Source of the DNA: Loxodes magnus
Taxonomy: Eukaryota > Ciliophora > Karyorelictea > Loxodida > Loxodidae
Assembly (NCBI GenBank): GCA_946699065.1
Contig: CAMPDV010000119.1
Coordinates: 558,001-622,000, forward strand
Direction of reading: 5' to 3'
DNA: 64,000 nt
Translations under genes and position numbers: made by a program
The notes under the pieces: generated by a model
What the model saw: only the letters and a program-made list of their open reading frames with translations
Database searches by the model: none
What the model was told of the DNA's origin: nothing
Part shown: positions 23,944 to 37,185 of the stretch, in pieces
How the letters are laid out: each line of letters begins with the position of its first letter
How positions within the stretch are numbered: position 1 is the stretch's first letter

Positions 23944-26900
23944 AAATAATAAGTTAATTTATAAGTACCTTTATAGTTACTAGTAACCTATTTTTCTTAC
24001 TTTATGAATAGCTATTTGCATATATCAATATAACTCATATCAAAATATGGATATTAGTTATGAATAACTTATTAAGTTTATTATTTATAGTGTATTCTTT
24101 TTCTTATAATTCTTTGTTTAAATAGCCTTAGATTATTTTATTACTACCTTTCTTTCCTTTTTAAAACGGAAATAGAGTTTAAATATCCTAAAACTAAGGT
24201 ACTATTAAATTATCATTTCAAACATGTGAATATTTCAATTCCTGAGAGACTTTAATTTATCATAGCATACTATTCTTAACTCATGTGATATATCATAAAT
24301 TAGTAAATAACTAACACTTCCAATCCTTTAATTCTATTAGATACTAGCAAAGTATAATTTAATAACTTCCTTATTTCCTTTTATCTGAGTTCATTAGCAG
24401 TGATATATTATTAATCTTGATTGCTAAGAGTTATATTAATAATTAACTAGTAGTAGAAACTTACTTTTAAGCTTTTTATTGTTTAATAATTAAATAATTG
24501 CTTAGTAATACAAAAGTCAACTAGGCTAATGAGTATACATAAAAAGTAAGCAAGTTAAAGTTATTGCCATTGATTAAAAGCTTTAATAAGTTGTTTATTT
24601 AATTATCTGATTCTTCGATGAGTGTAATAGTGACTGTATGTATTTCAACATAACGAATAAAAGAAGTCCAAGTTATTTGACTATATTGGTATATAAGGAT
24701 TATTATTATGGTTCATGAGATTGATTATTCAATTTAATTTACTTTACTAAGTAAATTTTAACTTTAAATACCTTTTTCAGATTTATTTCCTTATTTCCAA
24801 GACATTAACACTTTAGTTGGTTAATCATTTGGAGTGATTAAATTTATACATTTGCAGTCAAAACAAATCTGAAATACTCTGTTCTTAAATGTTCTATATC
24901 TAATATATAAGATAGCAAGAATAAATCATTCTATTTGATATTCTTTGCTAGATAATCTATGACAATTATATTTTTATGACAAGTAAAGATATCAAAGTGT
25001 GTATATAAGATTGTGTAATAGCTTCCTTAATAAAGACTGAGGATTGTAATCACTAAGATTACTTAATGAAAAACATTTAAGAGTTTAGAGACATTGCATG
25101 TAATGATGTAACTGACAAATATATAGTCTAATGAACATTAATACTGGCATAAGAAAAAGAATAACTAAATCTATTTAGTAATGGAAATCTAAATGGATTG
25201 AAAGTACTTAAAAGGATATCATTTGAATAACCGAGGTAAGCTTGAGATTTAACAGTTAGGATAATTTTAAAAAAGCTTGATAGTTTCATATAAAAATAAA
25301 GGAAATCAATAGATGAAATACTTAATGGACAAATAAAGAAATAAATATATCCTAGAGTCTAATATCTAAGCATATCTAGCTAGTAATACTACAAAATACT
25401 ATGTTAAACATTAATACGAAAACACATAATTTAGTAAGCAACTATTGTGATTACTTTACTATGTCATCTATTAAATTCTTTAGTCTTGATAAACCTCTTT
25501 TAAAGTTAAGGCAAAAACTTTAAATAAGATAAGTTGATTTTTTATTTGATCGGTATAAAAACCTTCTTATATTAAAGGCTAATATTTCTCCTATTTAGCA
25601 GACAAAGATTAGAATAATCCTTTAATTTTGTATTATTAGATAGGAATTATAATATAAGGTTAGATATATGTTATCATTACAAGTTAAATTAAAAGATTTT
25701 AATATATCTAATTATCAAATCTTTTATTATAAATAGTGTAAATAAACTATTATTTTAATAATCTAAGCTTTAAATATTAAAAACTATAGCAGATATCTTT
25801 TTATATCAAGTCTAAACTAGATAAAAGCTTAGATATCAATCTATTTGAAGATGTCTTGCCTAATGTTAATAACATATAGTTTTAAGTGAGTATTATCTTC
25901 ATAGTTAACTACTCTGCTTCCTATTTAATATTTATCCTTCTATGCTTTTAAGTTTCTCTTTATTCGTTTAGTTTATAATCTTGCAATCTTTTGGTTCTTT
26001 AAAATATTAAATAAATCATAAAAATTAGTTGATTCTATATTTAAAAGCAGCATATGTTATTAACTTAATCCCAAGAAGTAAGTGCAATATCTTATATAAT
26101 GTAAACTATTTACATTAGTCAAGTAGCTTGCTATATTAACCTTTATATCTCATTTAATTTATAGGTAATCAATCATTGCATTCTATTAAGATACACTTTA
26201 CTAAATATACAGCATCTTAAGGCTTATTAGTATTAGTTCTGTAAGGGTTCTTTAGAGTTAAGTTCTATAATTAAAGGTTATAAAAGGTAATTTATTAATG
26301 AGATTGAATATAAGAGTATAGTGGTGCTATATAGTTATATAGTCTAAGACATTTAGTTATAATAAGCAGTTTGATTATTATAATACATAATGCTAGAAAA
26401 ACTTACATTATAGCATTAAAACTAAAAGGGAACTAAAACAAGGAAAATAATAATTTATTGATAAGGAAAACTACAAATTAATAAGTGAACACATCCTTTA
26501 GTATATCTAGAAACAGCTGAAAAGTGAGGCCTTAGTGCAATATTTATTAGTATGTGGTTTTTAAAATAATGAAGCTGCTTGATTCTTATTTAAGGAAGAG
26601 AGAAGTAAATCAGACTAATGAAGTAGGATTAGAGCATTAATAAATCTTTATATCTATGAATTATTTACCGTTTATTTAAGAGACTAGAAAAGGCTATTGA
26701 AGCTCTTCTATATTTAATGCTAGAAAAAGTAGAGAGGGAAAAGTTATGAAAATTCAGAACAGCATTGCTTATATGTATAAGATAAATTCATAATAAGTTT
26801 GCAAATTATATGAAATTTATAAAGTAGCTCATAAAGCGGAAGGGAATAATATTTTAAATCTACTTATAGAATTTTAAAACTCTTTTTAGTTGTAAGCAGG

Positions 26901-28985
26901 ATGCCTAAAATATTAATAGACTATTCGATAATGTATAATATCTGACTATTTGACTTAAAGGTTTCTACCTCCAAAATTTTTTTTAATCTTTTTTAGATTT
27001 AGAGTTAAGTTTAATGGGTAGTTAATAAGAAGCAAAAATGATCTGTAAAATATAATAAAAAATTCTTATTATAAAAGAGTAAGAATGAAAAAAGGATTAT
27101 ACTTTTATAAATTTCTATTTCATAAAAAATTTATATACTTCATTTTGAGAGGATTATAAATTATCTATAATAATAGATGTCTTCAGTAAAAGTTGATAGT
27201 TGTTTATTTAGATAAAATTACCTAAAAATAAAATTTTTTTTAAATTATCTAAATTTAAAGTTAAAGTGCTTGATACTATATTGATGATATTATACAAGAG
27301 AGATTTTGATCATACCAAGAGTTAACTAATCTTATCTTCTTCAATGATTTTCTTTTAATCCACAAATCTAATAAAATAAACTAATCATTCGTACACTATT
27401 TCTTAATATATCTTATAGATATGATCTATTAACAATTTTCAAATTTAGAATTATAATATTTGATGTATAAAAGATCATCAATTTGAAATTATTAGACAAA
27501 GCTTTTTAAATTTTTAATAGCTTTAGAAATTTAAATATTTTAAAAGATTTTTTGTTATGAAGAAGGGAATGCAATTTTTTCTTTCGATAGTGATAGAATT
27601 AAAAATATAATAATTTTTATACTTAATTCTTTAAAAGCTACAAAGACTAGCAAAAACATCTATTAAGTAGCTTATGACTGATAATGCTTCTAAATTTAGT
27701 TTTCATTTTCGAGAATTTTATTGCCTTTATTCAAATTTTAAAAGTAATACATAGAAAAGTAACTAAAATTTGCTCTTCCAATTTTAAATATTAAAGCAAC
27801 TAAACTTTGAGATTATAAAAGTTACTTCTTTCAAGCTTATTATATAATGAGATTTAGCTCTTTAATTTCTAAACTAAAATTATCAGATAGTAAATAAGTA
27901 GGGCTAAAAATATACATAATATGCTTATTAAGCCAAATGAGTTAGTTAGTTATTTATAATAATTATTTAAACAATTAATTTTATAACTTTTTAGCTCTTT
28001 ATTTCACTATTGAATGATATGATAACTTTAATCTTTTTAAACCAATTTATAAATCTTGCTACTTGCTATCCTTTATAACTCTATAAATTTTAAAGTATTA
28101 GAAATTTGGTTTTCTCTAGCTATATTATCTTTAATGAACTATAAATAAAAGCTGCTTTAAACCTTTAAAAATGACTTAGTTGGAAAAGCTTCTAAAGATT
28201 AAGTTCTGAATAGAATAAAGATTTATCTATAGTAATAAAGCTAGATATACTATACTTGTCTAATATGTTCCTCTAGTGTCTTTTATTAAATACAAGCTTA
28301 ATAATTTTCCTTTTATCAGTAAATATTTTTAATAATTAACTATTATAGACTAAAGATTTTTAGCTATATTATTAGACTTACTTTAAAAATTCTTATATTA
28401 AAGGATAATTAACTAACTGATTATTATATTAAAGCTAGTAGTGAACTAAAACCCAATTGTTTGAAATAAAATAGGTATACAGGCTAGTAACATTATAAGT
28501 ATCACGAAATCTTTAAGTAATAAGAGTAAAAAATACATCTAAACTATACTAAAGCTCATTTTCATTAGCTTTCTAAATAATTTTTAAAAGTGTTGACTTG
28601 TTTTATTCAAATATACGATATCGCAAGATAATGATGACTTATTACTATTTAAAGCATCAATAAATATTTGATAACTCTAGCAAGCTTATTTTAATATTCC
28701 TATGTCTAGATCTTAATAAGCTATTTGTTTCATAAGTTTATTAAAATTAAAGAAGGCATAGTTACTTCTATCTCTTCTATTCTCATCTTACTATAAATAA
28801 AGTTTAAACTACTCTGATTATTTACTATTTAACTTGCAAATACTAAATAGAATATAAAATTAATGAAAAAAGCAAGTTGAGCTTGGAGATTATAAGATAA
28901 GATTAGATTAAGAAAAACTAGCCTTCTAAAAATAAAGATATTATATCTCTATAGTTAATAATAAATTAGAATTCTCTCAAATTAA
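23944..28985. other. 5-kb gene-poor AT-rich region
   Basis: No recognisable gene. A purine-rich patch at ~26400-26940 has open frames with protein-like runs in two different frames, which would fit a decayed gene but is not diagnostic. The rest is AT-rich with abundant TAG/CTA words. Confidence 0.5.
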
Positions 28986-30230
28986 ACTTAAAATGCTACT
29001 TACCACTTTAAGAAACTAGAGAGGGAAATATAAGTAAAGACAGTTCAAGTATAAAGTAATAAAACATATTAGTACTCTCAAAGAACAAAGCTAGTTGAGC
29101 AAAAAAGAATAAGAGAAGATTCTATAAGGAGTATTGTGGAAACTACCAGGACTTTTGTCATGAATCTAATTAAAGAAGTAGAAATCTTAAAAAAGCTAAA
29201 CGAATTATTAGATAGACTCTTCTATTAATAGCTAAATCCTATAAGGAAGAAAGTACCATTAAGTACCAATATTTTAGCAATAAATTTAGGATCTCAATAA
29301 GGTCATTAAAGAAAAGAGAAAAAGAAGTTATTCACCTAGAAACTTAATAAAGAGAAGCAAAAATATAGTAAGAAATCTTTTTACTAAAGAATCTAGTTTA
29401 TAAATAGCTAAATCCTTGGAAATTAGAAGTCAATAAGATATTTCAACAAGCATCAAGAGTATTTCACAGTTAGCTACAAAAGAATAACAAATAAAATAAT
29501 TAACTAAAAACAAAATATAGGAACAGTAAGAATAAACATAATTCATCATAGCTAATTAGGTACAATCTAAAATAGCTATTAACTACTACTAGAATAATAC
29601 GAGTAATAAGAATATTCGTTTAACTAGATTTTGTATTAGAATCTAATCAAAACTTAGTAAGAAGTTGAGATTCTTTAAGAAGATAAAGTCTAAATGGAAG
29701 AAAGAATTAAAAAAATGATCAAAAGAAGTTAAAGAAAAATCTCAAATTTTAGCAAAAATAAAGGATCCTGAAATGAAGAAATATTTACAATATAAAATCT
29801 GCTAAATATCTAAATTTATGGGAATTAAAGTAAATGACAGTTAACTTATATAAAAGATAGATAGTAGGATAAAAGATAAACTAACTAAATTATACATCTT
29901 TAAGAAGAGAAAAAGTTTTAGATTCCATAAAGAAAGAGATTGGAATATACTAAAGTATTGTAATAAATTATGATCTTTAAGAGTAACTTGAAGAAATAAA
30001 CCAAGAAAATAAATAAAAGGAGATCCATGAGTAATAAGTAGACTAACTTAGCAACAGTAACTAACTACTAAAGAAAAGGAGTTGAAGATTAGGGAATATA
30101 ATAGCTAATAACAATTATATCCATAAAGCAATAAGAGTAATAGAAGTAATAGAAGTAATTGAAAGAAAAATAGCTCATGAGAATTGTAAAATATATAATT
30201 AATATAATTTTTACTAGATATGATTATGTA
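28986..30230 (+). pseudogene. Purine-rich possible coding region, status unclear
   Basis: About 1.2 kb in which the + strand is markedly purine-rich, as in coding strands here. Two frames are nearly free of TGA. One gives a K/R/S/Q-rich protein containing RRFYKEYCGNYQDFCHESN. The other gives RTFVMNLIKEVEILKKLNEL. Neither has a clear start or known motif. A decayed or unusually basic gene is possible; chance openness cannot be ruled out. Confidence 0.3.
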
Positions 30231-30537
30231 GAGCTAATACTTATATCTTTTAGATAATTTAATTTAAACAGTATCATTTTAATCCATTAAGATATTATTA
30301 ACCATATCAATAGAAGTAAGCACTATACTTAATAGAAAGTAATTTTTTTATCTTTTTATATTAAATAGACTTTTACCTCCCACATTTATATCTTTAAAAT
30401 TCCAGAAATAAAAAGAGATTATTTGGACAAATTATTTTTAAAATAGCTTAATATTCTAATAGTAGAATGCTACTAATAAAGATTTAATTGTAAAGAAGCT
30501 TTTATATAGAAATATGCTGACTGATTTATGGAAATTT

Positions 30538-32640
30538 GTTGCTTTGAATATGATTAAAATTAAAGAAAACCTATAATACTCAACTGTAGGTACTTATACT
30601 GTGAGCAATGTCTTTCTTCTTTAATTACTAGTTTTTAAGAATTTAATTATCAAGCACATAACAGAAAAAACAAAAAGAAAGCCAAAAGCTTGGCAGTAAA
30701 TTAACAGACAAAGCTTAAGGAATCAGATTAAAGTTATTGTAGAACCCATTAAGATAATAAGAATGAGTTTTTCTGCATAAATGATAATATCAGTATAAGT
30801 TCGAAAGATATGCTACATCTACACATATAAACCATAAATTATACAGTTAAAGCAGAAAATTCAATAAATGCATCAATAGAAAATCTAGCAGATCCATTTT
30901 TATAAGAAGGAGACTGATGAAAATAAATGAACTTAAGGATATAATAAGAACTTAATACATGATAAGCCTATATAGTCAAAAGGGTATTATTAATGCAAAC
31001 TGCATTAACATAAAAGTCTCTTAAGCTTGCTAAAGAAAATAGCTAATCAAATAGAGATAATAGAGAAAAAGTAAATGTCTATCTAAGATACTGTAATATA
31101 TTGAAAGTTTAAGCTATTGGTTACAACAAATAAAGCAAACTTAATGTAATTAAATTTAATAACTGAATTTATGTTTAACAAGTTCAATTAATTTAAATAA
31201 TCCTATAATGGACATAAAGGCTTTCATTTCAGCATGATTCGAACCAACTATAAAACTAGATACGAGAATCAATTATGAATTATAATGATAAATATTTATC
31301 TTGAAAGAGATAGCAGCTACATCAGAAAAAGCAATGATAGGTATCTACTTCTACTCTATAAAATGAATCAAAATATATAACAGAAGAGAAAGAAAAAATT
31401 GATAGATCAATCTAATGAAATGAACATATAAAATAGCAATATAATTAATCAATTAAAGTTTTAAAATTCCAAATAGTAGAGAGAATTATTGATTAAAAAG
31501 TAGGAAAATAATGATTTGCTATAGCATTTTTATGATTTGAAAGAAAATTTTAATTTTCTTAAAAGTTAATATGAGAAATATTAGAGTCAAATGTAAAAAG
31601 CATAAGAATCAACTTATATCTATAACTAATAAACTTACCAAATCACTTGAGAAGCAATAAGTAGGACCAGTAGATTAAAATAAAAAGTTATAATTAACAG
31701 ATATTATAACTTGGAATAGAAGCTTAATAAAAACTTTGATAATCAGTAAAGATAATTTGAGTTAAAAAGAACAAATGTCTGGGTAACTTTAAAGTCAGAA
31801 TCTTAAGTAAATATGCTTTTACTAAAGAATAAATTATGATTCTAAAGCTTTATAAAGATTAAGTATAGAATAATCTACTTTGTAGTATCAATGAAATAAA
31901 TTTTTGGTATAATAGAAATAGCTTTTTCACTTCAATATAAATTTCATTTAATTATTCATTTTAAACTTAAAATAATTAAATAATTTTAGCAGGTGGATGA
32001 TAGCCTTGATTTATATGAATAGCATTATAAATATTGAAAATAATTAGTACTAGAAATATAATCTGAATTCCTAAAAATTCACTTCATTAGCTTATGATTA
32101 CTCTACTTCTTATTTATATAATTGGAGGCTATGATTCTCAATATCTCTTAATCTAATAAATTATTCTCAAATAAATATGAAGCATATAATAGATAGACAA
32201 ATGAATTTAAGTAAATAAAAGATCATTTATATAAATAGCATGTCAGGGGAAAATTATTGGCTTTAGAAGGAGGAAAATATTATAATGAAGTTACTGCTAC
32301 AGCTCCTCTTTGTCAATCTACTTTATAATATAGAGTAAATGATGAAATATATGAGTTTGTTATTAATAGAAGCTAGTTGTTCTAATAAGAAATCTCGCTA
32401 CCAAATAAATCTAGTTCAACAGAGGTAGAATGAGAGGTAAACAAGAAGAAAATAATTGCATTCAATAATCTAAATTTTGTAAAATGGACGCTATTATATG
32501 ACTAGAAGAGTTTTATGAAGCAAGGAAAATAATTTCAAAATTAAAGGAAAATCTATAATTTTGGTATAATTGAGTAAATATTGAGCTTGGAATCCAACTA
32601 AATTTTAAAGAGAGGCATTAAATGAATATGATTTGAAAAG
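30538..32640 (+). pseudogene. Decayed RING/B-box plus Kelch-repeat gene
   Basis: From the ATG at 30538 the frame gives a broken RING: RKPIILNCRYLYCEQCL, where the family has L-x-C-G-H-x-F-C-x-x-C, so the zinc-ligand His is gone. A B-box-like stretch follows (YCRTHQDNKNEFFCINDN) in which the later Cys ligands read Ser/Asp. Far downstream are three Kelch-type GG motifs: LAGGWQP (GG at 31992), YIIGGYDSQ (32124) and LALEGGKYYNEV (32269), about 132 and 145 nt apart, i.e. one Kelch repeat each. The third is in a different frame from the first two, and NKYEAYNRQTNEF (a typical Kelch YD-x-x-T-N-x-W relic) is in that shifted frame. No 16-19 nt intron explains the shift. Lost ligands plus frameshifts indicate a pseudogene. 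Confidence 0.6.
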
Positions 32641-33189
32641 CAGTCAATTAAAATGGAGAGAAATTCAACTTCAAAAAAGTTATTATATATTAAAGCTAAG
32701 TCACATATAGATTTTAAAAATTATACTTGTAAAGTAATTAACTAAGCATTACTAAATACAGTCAACTTATAAAATAAATATCCTTATATGAAGAGCAAAC
32801 AAAAGTATTACCATTTTTTGATTTATATTTTCAAGTAATACTATCGATTAAATGATATTATTAGATTTTATGAAAGAAGAATTGGAAGGATATCAAGATT
32901 TATAATATTGATCATCAGAAATTAAACAGACTCGGATTCTTTTTTTAACATTTTTTAATATGCAAAAGTAGTGGTAATCCTTTTAAAGGAGGATTTGATA
33001 ACTTGATATTGACTGAAAAATAAAGATTTTAAAACTTTATTCAATATTTGTCAACATGAACCATTACTATATTCTGAGATATTTAAATAAGTAGAAAACA
33101 TTTAAAAATAAGATAATATTAATCATTAATCATTAAAATAACTGTTCGCCTTCAGGCTTAATTATAGTTGTAAATGTATAAAATCTCCG
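32641..33189. other. AT-rich spacer ending in a small GCATT repeat
   Basis: No gene seen. A GC-richer segment begins near 33180 with three GCATT units (around 33211-33226); this belongs to the broken minus-strand gene that follows. Confidence 0.5.
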
Positions 33190-34102
33190 TTCCTGCAAGT
33201 TCGTTCCTTGCATTGCATTGCATTGCTCTTTTTCCTTGACTTCTCACTTTTGAATAATCTGAGTTTAGAATTTTTTTCCAGATTTTTCCATTTCTGATGG
33301 GAAGAATTCCGTACCTCGCTACTTCAGTTGCTATTAGTCAACATTTCTCCAGATTCTCATTCTTAATTTTTTCTATTGGGGAAATTTCCTCCATAAATGT
33401 AAAGTGCTGTTGCAAATTTAACATCTTTTTCTTGCTCTAGGAAATGTCTCTTCTTGTTTCTCTATTTCCATTGGAGTTACTTATGAAGACTTCTACAGGT
33501 TTTTCTCTATTAATTTGAATCTATAATCTAATTTTACTCAGTTTTCTCGTCTTTCTCTTTCATTGTTCAAATATCATTTTCTAAACTTGCAATTTGCTCA
33601 TAAACTCCGACTTTAGCTCTTTGGTCTACCATATCGACTTCATCATCATCTTCATGATTTATCAAATCCTGATTTATTATAAGCATCTCTTCCTTCTGGG
33701 AGTTTAATTCCTCTTCGAGTTTTTTTATGTTTCTAATAAGTTGATAAGTCAAGCTGTTTCATCAATTAAGAGTTTATTTATTCTATTTCAGTATTTTCTA
33801 AATAAAAGGTAATAGGATCTATATTGAATTATCATATTTTACCTTCTTCGTTAATTTTTTATTTTTTCCTTATTATTTTTGTTGATTAGGTTGAGTGATC
33901 TCTTTTTCAATTTTCAATGGAGGTGTTGAGAGCTGTGTTAACTTTTCTGTTCTGAATTTTTATCTCAGTTCTAACTTGTCCTTTGATGGAAGTGATACGC
34001 TTTATTTTAATTTGTAGGAGTTAGTATTTTTATAAGTTCTTCTAATCCGCTGGATAGTTCTGGTTATTTTTATTAAGAAGAGCATTAAGTTGAAGAAGAC
34101 AT
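33190..34102 (-). pseudogene. Frame-broken protein-coding gene, family not recognised
   Basis: A ~0.9-kb stretch with gene-like base composition on the minus strand. It starts with a plausible N-terminus MSSSTQCSSQQKQPELSSGL at 34102. Protein-like sequence then jumps between frames: LRQKFRTEKLTQLSTPPL in one, NIDPITFYLENTEIEQINSQL in a second, IKKLEEELNSQKEEML and an acidic NHEDDDEVDMVDQRA in the first again. EKIKNENLEKCWLIATEVARYG and ILPIRNGKIWKKILNSDYSK come later, in yet another frame. No GT-AG tiny intron fits most of the shifts. It is best read as a recently inactivated gene, or as a locally error-rich assembly. Confidence 0.5.
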
Positions 34103-36030
34103 GGTGAGAATATGTGCTTCTGGTTTTCGGAGGTGGTATAAAAAGCCTTCTAGAAGCCAGCCATTTGATATTATAAAATAAGATAATATATATTTTATTT
34201 TACTAAAGCAATTTAAAATGTGGTTTAATGTACATAAATTAAAAAATTTAGAACTAATATTATACTTATTGGGTTTTCATCTTGGTGACTGAACGATAGA
34301 TTCTGTGTTAGTCAAATTTTCTATAAGTGGATTCAAATCTCACCACTCTGTAACTAAAAAATATCCTCTGCTGAGTCCAAAGGATATTTAAAGGTATCTA
34401 ATAATTAAATTTTCCTATAATTAATTTATTTTATTCAATTATGTAACTTTTAAAAAATTAAATATCAAGAATTTGAATATTATTCCATAAAAAACACTAC
34501 TATCATCATTTATAGTTTTCAAGTAAACCTGACAAATTAAAAACTCAATGTCTAGATAAGATTTACCAAATATGATAATCAAGGTAAATTTAGAGCAGCA
34601 ATGAAATACATAATAGATACTTTGAAACACTATCAAAATTAAAATAAATAAATGAATTATATTATTTCTAGATTCTTACAATTTACGTAAAAATATCTTA
34701 TAGATCTTTAAAATATTACTATACATTATATAAGTATCATCTACTTTATTATATCTATTTAACTTGTAGGGTTTTATAGATGCCAATTTGATTGTAGAGT
34801 TGTTTTACTGTTCTTATTCTTTTTTATATTTACATTGGTATTTTTTGCCTACGTAGCATATGCAATCATTATGTAGATAGATTCTCATTTACAATAAACA
34901 AAATTTACTTCCATATCTAAAAGCTTTTGTTATTTGTTTATTTTTCTTATATACTATATATTATAAGCAGCTTCAAGAAGGATATAAAAAATAAAATAAA
35001 AGCTAAAGCTAAAGATTCAAAATACCTAAAAATCACAGTACTGACTAAAAAGCATTCTCTTAAATATTAAATCCAAATAAATAACACTCTTCATTTAAAT
35101 TGCTCAATCGCCCTAACCCCATTAAGTAAGTAAATCATTGCATCTACATAGTTAAGCTTCTTCATTATTTTAGGATATAATAATTACCATAAATTTGCAC
35201 AAAAATATATAATACTAATGGTTTTTATACTTTGGGTAAGAATTTATGCGAATTCTTAGATAAATGATATCTGCTTCTTTTTTAATATAAGAATAGCTAT
35301 GTTTAAAATAAGCAAATTCATAGTATAAAACTCACTAATAAAGATACTAAAGAGTAGTTTATTTTAATTACTAATCTTCAAAAATTTAAAATATCAGTAT
35401 CTATACTAATTAAAGAGAAAAGCATATAATGTTTCAGTGAAGATCTTACTAGCATAGTCAATTGACTTAATGCTTTTCTATCCATACATAAAAAGGTTAT
35501 AACATTTTAAGAATGAAAATTGGTGTTAGCAAGTAAATAAAATTTCAAAGCACTAGATTCAGGTTTTATAATGCTGTTAAAGATATTTTGAGTACCTAAA
35601 TTGTAGGGTATTTCGAAAAATAGCTTAACATATAGAATTAAGCAAAAGAGAGTAGATTCCTCTTATCATTTCCTTATTTCTTTTTTAAATAATTAGTAAA
35701 AATAAACTTAATGATAATAAAACTAGAGCTATTAAAGCAATAAATATTTATTTGCTATTAAATGTCTAAAATTAAATATTAGATACTCCTTAAAACTTTT
35801 ATTTAGGAAGTATATTAGCCTCATTTCTTAAAATAAAAGGAAATAAATCTTAAATGATTAAGAAAAATATTACATTGATAGTCTGAAATATTTTTATTTA
35901 TAAAGATAGATACTTTTGGAATTTAAAAAGACTAATTAAATGAAACAAATTAAAGCTCAAATTTATTTAGCAAATATAAAAGATAAGTATACTTTGCTTT
36001 TTTATTATTTAATGAAATATCTTAAAAATT
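34103..36030. other. AT-rich intergenic DNA, no gene seen
   Basis: No recognisable gene. A tRNA-like T-arm sequence near 34330 was examined and rejected. One CCCTAACCCC word occurs at ~35110. Confidence 0.55.
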
Positions 36031-37185
36031 TCATACTAGATTTGGATACATAAATTCTAGAGCCATGCCAAATAAACCATATGAATTAAAATCATCTTTT
36101 CTTGCAATGAAAATATATCCATTCTCTCCCCATCTTTATCCCCAGGAATTTCTTACTCTTCAGTATTTCAAACCATCTCTATATCCATAACCTACTGCTA
36201 CTACAACATGATCCAGATCAATTTCATCACAGTCTTTGTTAACTACTCCACGGTTATAAAAGTAGAAATACTAGCAAGTAGCATATACAGAATGGGCAAC
36301 AGGCTATTAAGCTACCCAAACCTTTAACTATTCTTCATTCGCATCCTAATCTTCTAATTCTTAATCAAAGTAAATTGAATAGTATTAGCTAATTTAAGTT
36401 ACTCCTTTGCCTTTTTAGTATTTACATTATGCTTCTTCTTAATTTTCTGGTTTTCCGCTTTTTCCACTTGTATATGGATAATCATGTTCTAGCTCTATAT
36501 TATAATCTTTATAGTAATCATAAAGACTGTAAGTTTCTCCTCCGTAACATCCTTAATTTTTGTCATCTTCTTTGCCATATTTAAAAGAACAATCTACTGC
36601 TTATTGCTCTGATAGATCAAGCATCTTATTATGCTTAAGATAATAAGCAGATTCTATTGTACTTGTTCCTGCAAAACTCCAACAACTTCCACATAATTAC
36701 TAATCTCTTATTGCAGCTACAGCACCTTTTTCCACCCAATCTATTTCATCAGGTACCTAACTAAGCTTTCGTTCTAAGTTTAAATTACCCTTTTTCTTAT
36801 ACTTTTAATCCAATATCTCCCTGTCATATATTTTAGGTTTTAACCCCATGTATTTTCTTATTTCTTCTTAAGTCATATCAGCAAAGTTATTTATTTCTAA
36901 GGTGAAAGTCTTATCCTTATCAGCGTTATGATTTTTAATAAAGATGTAATTCTCCTTAAAAATTTTAAATCGAGCTTCACTCTCTTAAATTCCATACTTT
37001 CTTTCATATTTTTATTAGAAGTCTTCAAAGGCTGCTTTTACTTCATCTAAGACTTGAGATGATTGCATTTAATAGATGTAGTAAAGCCCTGCAGAAGCAA
37101 GAGAAAGTAGAATAGCAAGAAGTAAAGAAAATTTGCTAAGCCTTCTAGATTTCTGCTTATATGATTCAAGATCGGTTGGTAGCAT
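36031..37185 (-). CDS. Papain-family (C1A) cysteine protease with N-terminal membrane anchor
   Basis: A 384-residue cathepsin-L-like preproenzyme. Residues ~17-37 are a hydrophobic signal-anchor or signal peptide ([15 protein letters not shown]). Residues ~48-110 are an I29 inhibitor prodomain with the ERFNIN-type stretch [20 protein letters not shown] and a FAD motif. The mature domain has the oxyanion-hole Gln162, catalytic Cys168 in CGSCWSF, GCYGG, catalytic His326 in LDHVV, and Asn346 in [14 protein letters not shown]. All catalytic residues are intact, so it should be an active endolysosomal or secreted protease. Gln162 is encoded by TAG and Gln163 by TAA, which is direct evidence for the code. 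The stop is TGA. Length is normal for the family. Confidence 0.93.

Noticed and set aside
31225..31250. 'gattcgaacc' T-loop-like word
   Set aside because: No pairing T-stem or cloverleaf on either strand; it lies inside the decayed Kelch gene.
33211..33226. (GCATT)3 short repeat
   Set aside because: Only three units within a broken coding region; no evidence of function.
34310..34370. tRNA-like T-arm (gattcaaatctc context)
   Set aside because: The T-stem has an A-C mismatch where G-C is invariant, and no 5' acceptor strand matching the 3' side was found.
35108..35120. CCCTAACCCC telomere-like word
   Set aside because: Single copy, not tandem and not at a sequence end; chance or an isolated relic.
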